From NCBI GenBank assembly GCA_001751015.1, contig MAXM01000207.1, forward strand, positions 1 through 8,771: a DNA stretch of 8,771 nt, in the 5' to 3' direction. The translations under genes were made by a program, and so were the position numbers. This DNA is from Desulfobacterales bacterium C00003106 (GTDB lineage: Bacteria; Desulfobacterota; Desulfobacteria; Desulfobacterales; C00003106). Positions 1 to 6,235 of the stretch are shown piece by piece (the stretch's first letter is position 1; each line of letters starts with the position of its first letter). The notes under the pieces are model-generated. The model ran no database searches and had not been told where the DNA came from. It was given only the letters and a program-made list of their open reading frames with translations.

Positions 1-1
1 A

Positions 2-85
2 TTTGCTATTTGGACTTCTAATGACGGTTATGGTTTGATGAAGAAATTAAACAGGTTAGGCGCCAGTGAAGGCTTCTATGACTGA
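2..85 (+). CDS. 3' end of a plus-strand gene, product not recognised (partial)
   Basis: An open frame enters from the left edge and closes with TGA at 83-85, giving 27 residues that start FAIWTSNDGYG and end GASEGFYD. The composition (Trp, Gly, a Lys-Lys-Leu-Asn-Arg-Leu helix-like stretch, aromatic end) resembles a real protein C-terminus more than random translation, and the other two plus-strand frames close quickly here. It would converge on the aminotransferase gene that ends at 518. Too little is visible for a family; an acetyltransferase-type tail is only a guess. No terminator-like hairpin with a T-run follows the stop. Confidence 0.35.
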   Translation, partial: FAIWTSNDGYGLMKKLNRLGASEGFYD

Positions 86-517
86 AGGGAAAAGGCCTGT
101 TTGTGTTGTCGAAAAGGCGAAGCTGAAGGTTGACAGAAATAAATATTTCCAAAAGAATCCCCGGTGGCTTTGCGGCATGACTGTGACAGAATTGAGAATT
201 TGCATGGTATGCCTATAAAAAGTGTGTAATTTTAATCAGTTGGTTTTTGAGCACGGTCATGCTTACTGTTTATTGAGTTCTCGAGAAGCGTATTCCCTTC
301 TTGACAATGCGAACTAACCATTAACTAAATTTGTGAATGTAACTTCGAGAGGTATTGTAGAACTGCTTCGATGGCGTGTATCACTCGGTAATTCAAGGTG
401 TTCCTTGCCGGATACTCGGGTGTCATTCGATAGGCGGGCCGGTGAGCTCGGTCGTTCCCGGCGACTGGCGTCGCCGCGATTATTGACAGCCTTCCCCTGA
501 AAACTACCCTAAGCTCA
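86..517. other. 432-base stretch without a convincing gene, between convergent genes
   Basis: Nothing here looks firmly coding. A 46-codon plus-strand ORF (78-218) overlaps the stop of the upstream partial gene, but it has no ribosome binding site and its residues match nothing I know. The first part (to about 350) is AT-rich; the part next to the aminotransferase is GC-richer and carries a 7-bp perfect hairpin at 459-476. A minus-strand frame stays open from 780 to 325, but its right part is antiframe to the aminotransferase, so I do not call it. Confidence 0.5.
459..476. other. GC-rich perfect hairpin, possible transcript end of the aminotransferase gene
   Basis: CGGCGAC and GTCGCCG form a 7-bp perfect stem around the 4-base loop TGGC. 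It lies 42 bases past the aminotransferase stop codon. Neither strand has a T-run after the stem, so it is not a classical rho-independent terminator; it could still stabilise an mRNA 3' end. Confidence 0.3.
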
Positions 518-1714
518 CTAAAACACCAGTCTGCCCAAGGCGTTCTCGATTCTGTCAACGCCTTCCTTGATAAGGGCCATGCTTGTGGCATAAGAAAACC
601 TGATAAAACTGTCAGCCCCGAACGCAATCCCCGGGACCAGCGCGACCTTTGCTTCTGTGAGAAGAAATTCGGCCAGGCCGGCGGAGTTTGCAATCTGCTT
701 TCCTTCAAAACTCGCCTTGAAATAGTGACTGAAGTTCGGGAATGTGTAGAAGGCCCCTCCCGGAGTGTTGCAGGAGACATTGTTTATCCCGTTCAAGCGT
801 TCGACCAGGTATTTCCTTCTTTCGTCAAAGGCCGTCAGCATCGTTGCAATCTCATCCTGGGGTCCGCACAGCGCAGCAACTGCCGCCTTTTGGGCAATAG
901 AATTAGGGTTCGAAGTGCTCTGGCTTTGAATCTTGGTCATCCCGGCGATAACCTCGGAGGGACCGGCCACATAACCTATGCGCCAGCCTGTCATCGCGTA
1001 GCTCTTGGATACGCCGTTGAGTACAAATGTTTTCTTTTTCATTCCCGGGGCGGCCTGGGCGATATTGGCAAACATGCCTCCGTCAAAGATCAGTTTTTCA
1101 TAGATATCATCGGATACCACATAGATGTCATGCTTCAGCATGACATCTGCCAGCCGTTCCAACTCCTCAAGGGTGTAAACCGAACCTGTCGGATTAGAGG
1201 GGCTGTTGAGCACCAGGAGCTTGGTGCGAGACGTAATCGCTCCCTCCAAGGCAGAAGCGGAAAGCTTGAAATCATTGGCTTCATCCGTTTGCACGACAAC
1301 CGGATCCGCACCCGCAAGAATTGCAATCGGGGGATAGGAGACCCAGTAAGGCGCGGGAATAATAACCTCATCTCCGGGATTCAAAATGGCCTGCGCCAGA
1401 TTGTAAAGGACATGTTTCCCGCCGCAGGAGACCATTACCTCAGACCGATCATAATCAAGGTTATTATCTTTCCTGAATTTATCGCAAACAGCATCTTTCA
1501 GTTCATCGATGCCGCCCACGGCCGTATACCGGGTAAATCCCTCTTCCATAGCCTGTATGGCGGCATCTCTGATGTGCCTGGGGGTATCAAAATCAGGCTC
1601 ACCCACGCCAAAACTGATTACATCAACCCCCTGCTTTCTCAATTCCTGGGCTTTAGCGTTAATAGCAAGGGTCGCTGAAGGTTTAATATGACTAATCCTC
1701 TCGGATAACGACAT
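518..1714 (-). CDS. aspC: Aspartate/aromatic aminotransferase, PLP-dependent fold type I
   Basis: This is a cytoplasmic PLP enzyme that transfers the amino group between aspartate and 2-oxoglutarate (oxaloacetate/glutamate), feeding amino-acid synthesis. The 398-residue product has the usual AspAT length for the bacterial I-gamma/Ib-type group. Visible landmarks are GVGEPDFDTP (36-45), the YW pair at 123-124 in the PLP-stacking region, NSPSNPTG with Asn174, the SDDIYE motif with Asp202 and Tyr205, the Schiff-base lysine Lys237 in NGVSKSYAMTGWR, phosphate-binding Arg245, and the substrate-carboxylate arginine Arg372 in FIRFSYA. The ATG at 1714 is preferred over a longer frame starting at 1774: MSLSERI is the typical family N-terminus, and AGAGGAGA (1721-1728) sits at the right distance. 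It lies 113 bases after the NHL gene, with no clear terminator between, so it may be co-transcribed, but its role is housekeeping. The gene symbol covers the family; exact substrate preference is not proven by sequence. Confidence 0.93.
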   Translation of the reverse strand: MSLSERISHIKPSATLAINAKAQELRKQGVDVISFGVGEPDFDTPRHIRDAAIQAMEEGFTRYTAVGGIDELKDAVCDKFRKDNNLDYDRSEVMVSCGGKHVLYNLAQAILNPGDEVIIPAPYWVSYPPIAILAGADPVVVQTDEANDFKLSASALEGAITSRTKLLVLNSPSNPTGSVYTLEELERLADVMLKHDIYVVSDDIYEKLIFDGGMFANIAQAAPGMKKKTFVLNGVSKSYAMTGWRIGYVAGPSEVIAGMTKIQSQSTSNPNSIAQKAAVAALCGPQDEIATMLTAFDERRKYLVERLNGINNVSCNTPGGAFYTFPNFSHYFKASFEGKQIANSAGLAEFLLTEAKVALVPGIAFGADSFIRFSYATSMALIKEGVDRIENALGRLVF

Positions 1715-1720
1715 TATTCT

Positions 1721-1728
1721 TCTCCTCT
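1721..1728 (-). promoter_or_regulatory. Ribosome binding site of the aminotransferase
   Basis: The minus strand reads AGAGGAGA six bases before the ATG at 1712-1714. It decides the start in favour of MSLSERI over the upstream in-frame start at 1774, which has no comparable site. Confidence 0.75.
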
Positions 1729-1827
1729 CTGCATGATGCTTTCCCTCTAATACGTTCAAGAGGCGGCTATCCATGCCGCTTGTTCCAAGTCAGGGTATCC
1801 ACACTGTGGCGCCGGGGAAAATATGGT

Positions 1828-2760
1828 TTACCGGAAAATACTTATCCGGGAGTTGCCCCGGTCAACAACAAATATTTTGTTGGAATTATTAATAAATATG
1901 TAGGATGGGAAGGAAAGTCTGCCTTCCCGCCACCCAAACCTGGAAAAATCAAAAAGAAACTTGCCTTTCCCGTCAAACACCATAACATTACTTTTGTGTT
2001 GATCCACAACGTATATCAGACCTTTTCCATCAATTGCAAGGCTTACCGGAAAGCTGAACTCACCTTTGTCTTTTCCCCGTTTGCCAAACTCCAGGATCTT
2101 CTTCCCGGAAGCGTCATATTTTGTCACCCTGCCTTCTATCGTACTCAGAGTATAGATGCTCCCTTTTCTGTCAACCTTGACATCACTCATCACTCTCGTG
2201 TCGTCCCTGACAATCTCTCTGTTGAATTGCAGCTTCGGACCAAAGAGAAGCACCCTGCTGTTGGCCCTGTCTATGATATAGATGTTGTCAGCGGAATCCA
2301 TCGCAATCCTGCCCGGGAAAAAGGAATCCGCTTTGGGAACTTTGGAAAAATCAAGCGGTTTGACCGACCTCTTTCTTGTGTCAATTACCAGGACAGACTT
2401 CTTCGTCGGATCGACTACGATGAATTTGCCATTGTTGGTCCTCACAAGACCTGCCGGGCAATTCAGACCTTCTCCCGGCTGCAGGGCATCAAGATATTTG
2501 AACTTGGAATCGTACGAAAGAATCCGCTTGTTGGAAGAATCGCATACATACAGCCTCTGACTGTTCTCGTCAAAGAGAACCCCGCCAATCAGTCCAAGCC
2601 GACCCACAGCCTCATTGCTCGTGAGCGTCGTGACAATACTGAAGGAATCCGTTTTGCCGGAGGCATTCACCGGCACGACCAGAAGAAACAGAAAGTTGAC
2701 AACAAGAAGATATTTCAGGCATCTTTTATAAGAGACAAAAAACAAGTTACACTTCTTCAA
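1828..2760 (-). CDS. Secreted NHL-repeat six-bladed beta-propeller protein
   Basis: A 310-residue exported protein. Residues 17-33 form a hydrophobic signal segment with a likely cleavage after VNA (33). The rest reads as six NHL blades, each with the pattern 'small residues, then hxhDxxNxRIhhF': LYVCDSSNKRILSYD, FIVVDPTKKSVLVID, IYIIDRANSRVLLF, IYTLSTIEGRVTKYD, IYVVDQHKSNVMVFD and IFVVDRGNSRISIF, the last ending at the stop. The fourth blade has lost the Asp-x-x-Asn signature. NHL propellers are protein-binding scaffolds and have no fixed enzymatic role. Proteins of this kind are often encoded beside multiheme cytochromes, so a docking or assembly role at the outer face or in the periplasm is inferred. 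There is no haem motif and no C-terminal anchor. The start is TTG, chosen because GGAGGT lies exactly 7 bases upstream. It follows the 16-haem gene by 93 bases, probably in the same operon. Confidence 0.88.
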   Translation of the reverse strand: MKKCNLFFVSYKRCLKYLLVVNFLFLLVVPVNASGKTDSFSIVTTLTSNEAVGRLGLIGGVLFDENSQRLYVCDSSNKRILSYDSKFKYLDALQPGEGLNCPAGLVRTNNGKFIVVDPTKKSVLVIDTRKRSVKPLDFSKVPKADSFFPGRIAMDSADNIYIIDRANSRVLLFGPKLQFNREIVRDDTRVMSDVKVDRKGSIYTLSTIEGRVTKYDASGKKILEFGKRGKDKGEFSFPVSLAIDGKGLIYVVDQHKSNVMVFDGKGKFLFDFSRFGWREGRLSFPSYIFINNSNKIFVVDRGNSRISIFR

Positions 2761-2767
2761 GCTGATT

Positions 2768-2773
2768 ACCTCC
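2768..2773 (-). promoter_or_regulatory. Strong ribosome binding site fixing a TTG start for the NHL protein
   Basis: The minus strand reads GGAGGT followed by AATCAGC and then TTG at 2758-2760. The ideal match and 7-base spacing support the rare TTG start, which gives the positively charged MKKCN signal-peptide N-terminus. Confidence 0.75.
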
Positions 2774-2853
2774 CACCTTTTACCCTGGTAGATCTGCTGT
2801 TTATTGGACAGGTTGATATCCTGCCACCCCTTAATTTTTCAATCCGCTGATCC

Positions 2854-4101
2854 CTAATAACTGGTGTGACACTGAATACACAATTCTTTGCCTCTGTCAA
2901 ATCGCAGCTCAAATTCATAGCGCGACCCCATCAGGTCGTGGCACGTGATACATGTAATATCGCGTCTTGACCTTGGATCGACTGTCTCATCCCCCACAGG
3001 ATGGGAGAACTTGGCATGTCTCTTGTGGCACGTTGTGCATACCGCAATTTCTTTATCCGGGAAGAACAACCTGAAATTAGAACCATGTGGGTCGTGACAC
3101 GCTGTGCATTTCCCCTTTTTCCTTTCAGGGTGTTGATATTTTATTTTTTTGTTCTCCATACGCCACTTTGAATCCGTATGACATGCAAGGCATATTCTGG
3201 TCAGGTTACCCTTTTTCAGTGATGATTTATCCGATACATGGGGATTATGGCAGTTCGTGCAAAACATCCCATTTGCGATGTGCGTGTTAATCCTCATGAA
3301 ATCCCGGTCTATCCCTTTGTGACAATCGAAACAGACTTTTGCCCCGGCTTTCCTGATACCGAGAGGGTTTTTGGAATCAGGCGGATTATGACACGTTGTG
3401 CAGTTCTTAAAGGGCTCATGTTCATTTTTTCTTGTCAAGTTTTTCTTGTCAGATGCATGAGGGTTGTGACACGAGACGCAGTCGGCGCCTGACACGGGGT
3501 AAGACCGGTGTGCCTTTATCACCCGGGGGTCCTTCAGGTCTTTTGAATGGCATGTAATACAGATCTTTTTCTTGTTTTCGACAAGGAGCCATTCATTATC
3601 AGACCCATGAGGGTAATGACACTTGAGACATTGCTTCTGCTTTGCAGGCCCGTGTTTCCTGTCTCCCGGGAAGATGCTTTCAGGTTCATGGCAGGTAAAG
3701 CACAGGTCCCCTTGTTTGGCGATCAGCAAGCGCTTGTTTTTCGAAAAATGGGGATCGTGACAGCTTGTACAATCCCCCTCTTCAACAGGAAGATGATAAA
3801 CTTCCTGCATTTCGGCCCTCTTTGTATGACAACTTTTGCACAAAGCCCCGACTTCTTCCTTTATCAGGAACTTGTAGTTTGATGTGTGCGGGTCATGACA
3901 GCTGCCGCACTGCTGTTTCCTGAACGGAGCGTGGGCGTCAGGCGACATGGTTTCCTGTCTCAGCCCTTCATGTTCATGACACGTAATGCATTTCCTGTAA
4001 GACGGCATGTTCGCTGCCGGACAAACGCTGCTTGTCCACACAAAGATCAGACCGGACAACAGAAAAAGAGACACGCAGGATAGTTTCTTGTTTTGCCGCA
4101 T
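2854..4101 (-). CDS. 16-haem c-type cytochrome, doubled-CXXCH type, secreted
   Basis: A 415-residue electron-carrying protein with sixteen CXXCH sites; first cysteines are at 38, 65, 88, 111, 134, 158, 181, 208, 234, 257, 281, 304, 332, 355, 384 and 408. An N-terminal signal (basic MRQNKK, hydrophobic 9-26) probably ends near CPAA (30), so the protein is exported and haem-loaded in the periplasm. Most haems fall in pairs of the doubled CXXCH form: CxxCHxPHxS, about 23 residues, then CxxCH. A His-Pro element (HLPV, HEPF) precedes many pairs; these extra His are good candidates for second axial ligands (inference). Haems 8-10 form an irregular triplet (CVSCHNPHAS / CTTCHNPPDS / CFDCH). After haem 10 three more pairs follow; haem 15 has lost the PH (CITCHDLMGS). 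The protein ends three residues after the last haem. ATG 4101 has GGAG at 4112-4115. The gap to the 26-haem stop is 32 bases, so the two genes are very likely co-transcribed. Redox partner and location (periplasm or surface) are not known. Confidence 0.93.
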   Translation of the reverse strand: MRQNKKLSCVSLFLLSGLIFVWTSSVCPAANMPSYRKCITCHEHEGLRQETMSPDAHAPFRKQQCGSCHDPHTSNYKFLIKEEVGALCKSCHTKRAEMQEVYHLPVEEGDCTSCHDPHFSKNKRLLIAKQGDLCFTCHEPESIFPGDRKHGPAKQKQCLKCHYPHGSDNEWLLVENKKKICITCHSKDLKDPRVIKAHRSYPVSGADCVSCHNPHASDKKNLTRKNEHEPFKNCTTCHNPPDSKNPLGIRKAGAKVCFDCHKGIDRDFMRINTHIANGMFCTNCHNPHVSDKSSLKKGNLTRICLACHTDSKWRMENKKIKYQHPERKKGKCTACHDPHGSNFRLFFPDKEIAVCTTCHKRHAKFSHPVGDETVDPRSRRDITCITCHDLMGSRYEFELRFDRGKELCIQCHTSY

Positions 4102-4133
4102 AAAATCGTTACTCCGTTGGAATCCGCCTGTTT

Positions 4134-6074
4134 TTATTCATGACATTCGCCGCATTTCTTGTTCTTAAAAGGAGCGTGCATACCCTTGTGTAAGAGACTT
4201 TCATTAGCGGCGGCATGTGGTTCATGGCATCTGCTGCAATCGGCCCCGGCCACGGGAATCCTGTTGTGAGCCTCCGCAAATGAAGGGAGGCCCGTGTCAT
4301 GGCATTGCTTGCAGAGTGCGGAAGTATCGCCGGTCAGCAAGTACTCCTTGCCTGCGGAGTGGGGCACATGGCATGTCAGACACTCTCCCTTGTGTGCGGG
4401 ACTATGCACATATTCCTCCTCGATGAGTTCGGAAGCAATCGATTCATGACAGGAAAGGCATAGATTTCCTGCGGGCCTGTTCAATTGACCCTTTATGTTG
4501 CTTCCATGGGGACTATGGCAGGAACAGCATTGTTCCTGCTTGAAAGGAGCATGCCGGTATCTGTCTTTGTCTACGGCATCCAGGATGCGATAATGGCATG
4601 TATAGCAATTTTCACCGCCGTCTTTTGTCAATTGAAATTGATTGTTTCCGGCGTGTGCATTGTGGCACGTGAGGCATTTCCCACTCTTAAACGGAGGATG
4701 CACAACACCGTTTGCCACCTCATCCAGCATCTGCTTGTGACACTTGAAGCATAGCTTCCGTTTTGCTCCCAGCAACAGATCCTTTTGTGAAGACGAATGG
4801 GGGTTGTGGCAGCAAGAGCAGCTTCCCTCCCTGATAGGCGTATGAACATTCACTCGGTCAAAAAGCACTTTTGCCTTCTCGTGGCAGGTGTAGCATTGCT
4901 CGATTTCGGGGAGGTTAAGCTCAAACTTCTGATCGGAGGCGTGGGGGTTGTGGCATGCCGTGCATCTGCCGGCCTTGACAGGCGCATGAATATTGGCTTG
5001 AGCAAAGCCTTTACGCTCATGGCAGCGATGGCATAAGGACTTCCCGCCCGCCTTCAGCGTATAGGTGTTTTCAGATGCATGTGGATCATGACAGGACAGG
5101 CATTGATTCTCTTTGACCGGTTCATGTATATGCTTCCGCCTGAATGCATCTCTTGATTTTTCGTGGCACTCATAGCACATCTCTCCGTCCGGCAACAGCG
5201 TCACGCCCTTATTGTCGGTTGCGTGGGGACTGTGACAATCAAGGCAGCTACCGCGTCTTACAGGCAAATGAATATGTTTTTGAGTAAAGCTTTTCTTATC
5301 TTTTGCGTGGCACTTATAACAAAGCCCGGCCCCTTTTTCGGCAATTTGTGATGTATCGCCGGGTTCATGACACGCATTGCATTCCATCCTGGCTGTGGGT
5401 GTGTGAATGAATTCACGGAGCAGTCTGTCATTTGAAGATGAATGCGGGGTGTGGCATGAGACGCACGATGCGTCCGCCACATCGTAACCCGCATGCTTTT
5501 TGATGAATGCGTTCTTCCTGAAATCGTGACATTTTTCGCACACCTCATTGGCGGGGGCGAACAACAGGTTTTCATAATCCGACGAATGAGCATTATGACA
5601 GAAAACACATTCTTTTTTCAGTGCGGCGTGCGTGGTCTTTCTTTTAAAAGGCCCTTTCGCGTGGCAGACAAAGCATAGATCGTCTTCTTTTTCTCTTAAA
5701 AGGTCTTTGTTCATGGATGCATGTGGATTGTGGCAACTCACGCATTCTTCATCTTTCACCGGCTCATGAACGTATTTCTGTTTGACCATCGCCAGGCTCT
5801 CTTTGTGACACGTATAACAAAGTTTCTTCCTGTCCTGCTTAAGATAAACTCCACCGATTACGCCGTGTGGCCGGTGACACTCTTCACACTTTCCCTCGGC
5901 GACAGGCAAATGGACAACCTTATTCTCATCGAATGTCACCCACGCATCCTGGTGACACTCCACACATTTTTTCTTTGCAAATTTTCCTGCCGGTTTTTGT
6001 GTACAGGAAAGAATTGCACAGACGGCAACTCCTGCAATCAGCCAAAGACAAATGGCATTTTTCTTCTTGTTCAT
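4134..6074 (-). CDS. 26-haem c-type cytochrome lipoprotein, modular doubled-CXXCH repeats
   Basis: A 646-residue cytochrome with 26 CXXCH sites: first cysteines at 37, 63, 86, 111, 134, 156, 179, 204, 232, 252, 277, 300, 325, 348, 371, 394, 419, 442, 467, 490, 516, 539, 565, 588, 613 and 641. The N-terminus MNKKK plus a hydrophobic stretch ends in AILSC with Cys24, a probable lipobox; Thr at +2 rather than Asp favours the outer membrane. Spacing alternates at about 25 and 23 residues, making 46-49-residue diheme modules of the form H-x-P-V...CxxCHxPHxS...L-CxxCH. From haem 11 to haem 24 there are seven such modules in a row. Two breaks of 28 residues occur: at haems 8-9, and at haems 25-26, where the protein stops one residue after the last haem. 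Haem motifs with extra ligands occur: CHRCH (348), CSCCH (419) and CCSCH (516). ATG 6074 is chosen over an upstream in-frame start at 6149 because it gives the signal peptide and has GAGGA 11 bases upstream. The likely role is long-range electron transfer across or beyond the outer membrane (inference). Confidence 0.93.
   Translation of the reverse strand: MNKKKNAICLWLIAGVAVCAILSCTQKPAGKFAKKKCVECHQDAWVTFDENKVVHLPVAEGKCEECHRPHGVIGGVYLKQDRKKLCYTCHKESLAMVKQKYVHEPVKDEECVSCHNPHASMNKDLLREKEDDLCFVCHAKGPFKRKTTHAALKKECVFCHNAHSSDYENLLFAPANEVCEKCHDFRKNAFIKKHAGYDVADASCVSCHTPHSSSNDRLLREFIHTPTARMECNACHEPGDTSQIAEKGAGLCYKCHAKDKKSFTQKHIHLPVRRGSCLDCHSPHATDNKGVTLLPDGEMCYECHEKSRDAFRRKHIHEPVKENQCLSCHDPHASENTYTLKAGGKSLCHRCHERKGFAQANIHAPVKAGRCTACHNPHASDQKFELNLPEIEQCYTCHEKAKVLFDRVNVHTPIREGSCSCCHNPHSSSQKDLLLGAKRKLCFKCHKQMLDEVANGVVHPPFKSGKCLTCHNAHAGNNQFQLTKDGGENCYTCHYRILDAVDKDRYRHAPFKQEQCCSCHSPHGSNIKGQLNRPAGNLCLSCHESIASELIEEEYVHSPAHKGECLTCHVPHSAGKEYLLTGDTSALCKQCHDTGLPSFAEAHNRIPVAGADCSRCHEPHAAANESLLHKGMHAPFKNKKCGECHE
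4239..5246 (-). repeat. Seven tandem diheme modules inside the 26-haem gene
   Basis: Residues 277-612 split into seven consecutive diheme units starting at Cys 277, 325, 371, 419, 467, 516 and 565, with lengths 48, 46, 48, 48, 49, 49 and 48 (mean 48 residues, 144 bases). Each unit has CxxCH-x-[PA]-H, a run ending in Leu/Glu-Cys, CxxCH, then His-x-Pro before the next unit. The units are divergent in DNA sequence, so this is an old protein-level repeat rather than a recent duplication. Confidence 0.85.
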
Positions 6075-6157
6075 GTGTCCTGGTATCCTCGTAAGGTGAA
6101 CTTGACAGTAACTCGTTCTATTTTCATGCCTTTTCCATTCAGAACTCACGAGTCAAC

Positions 6158-6178
6158 GGTTCACAGTATCGGTGAACC
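6158..6178. other. Perfect 7-bp hairpin ahead of the 26-haem gene
   Basis: GGTTCAC at 6158-6164 pairs with GTGAACC at 6172-6178 around a 7-base loop. It lies 84 bases upstream of the cytochrome start and overlaps the edge of the G-rich heptad repeat. There is no T-run after it on the minus strand. It may be an RNA processing or stabilising element between the foldase and cytochrome parts of the transcript, or an operator-like dyad; the sequence cannot decide. Confidence 0.45.
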
Positions 6179-6222
6179 CCGAACCCTAAGCCCCGAACCC
6201 TGAACCCCGAACCCTAAGCCAA
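6174..6222 (-). repeat. Heptanucleotide tandem repeat with G-quadruplex potential
   Basis: On the plus strand seven consecutive 7-base units are GAACCCC, GAACCCT, AAGCCCC, GAACCCT, GAACCCC, GAACCCT and AAGCCAA (last one degraded). On the minus strand, which is the sense strand of the operon, this gives six runs of three or four G separated by 3-4-base loops (TTC, TTCA, CTTA), which satisfies the usual four-run G-quadruplex pattern. It begins 13 bases after the foldase stop codon and lies about 100 bases before the cytochrome start. Confidence 0.8.
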
Positions 6223-6235
6223 TTGGTCGAGTCTA

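Noticed and set aside
78..218. A 46-codon plus-strand ORF overlapping the stop of the edge gene
   Set aside because: The ATGACTGA overlap looks like translational coupling, but there is no ribosome site and no recognisable sequence. It is too short to trust.
325..780. A 151-codon minus-strand ORF running past the aminotransferase stop
   Set aside because: More than half lies out of frame within the aminotransferase. The part beyond the stop (325-517) has no start or ribosome site of its own, and I recognise nothing in it.
725..1678. A 317-codon plus-strand ORF inside the aminotransferase
   Set aside because: Antisense to an enzyme whose catalytic residues are all in place; no start context or domain.
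1763..1779. Small dyad GCGGC / GCCGC between the NHL and aminotransferase genes, considered as a terminator
   Set aside because: Only five paired bases with a 7-base loop and no T-run on the minus strand.
1780..2850. A 356-codon plus-strand ORF covering the whole NHL gene
   Set aside because: It is antisense to a gene with clear NHL blades, a signal peptide and a strong ribosome site; its own translation has no recognisable domain. It is a shadow frame.
6075..6157. Possible sigma-70 promoter (TTGACT near 6156) before the 26-haem gene
   Set aside because: No acceptable -10 box lies 16-18 bases downstream; the nearest AT-rich element is about 22 bases away.
3087..6203. Many plus-strand ORFs of 60-160 codons opposite the cytochrome genes
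   Set aside because: They arise because the repeated TGY-CAY codons of CXXCH rarely give stops on the reverse strand. Their translations are only repeats of the antisense motif.
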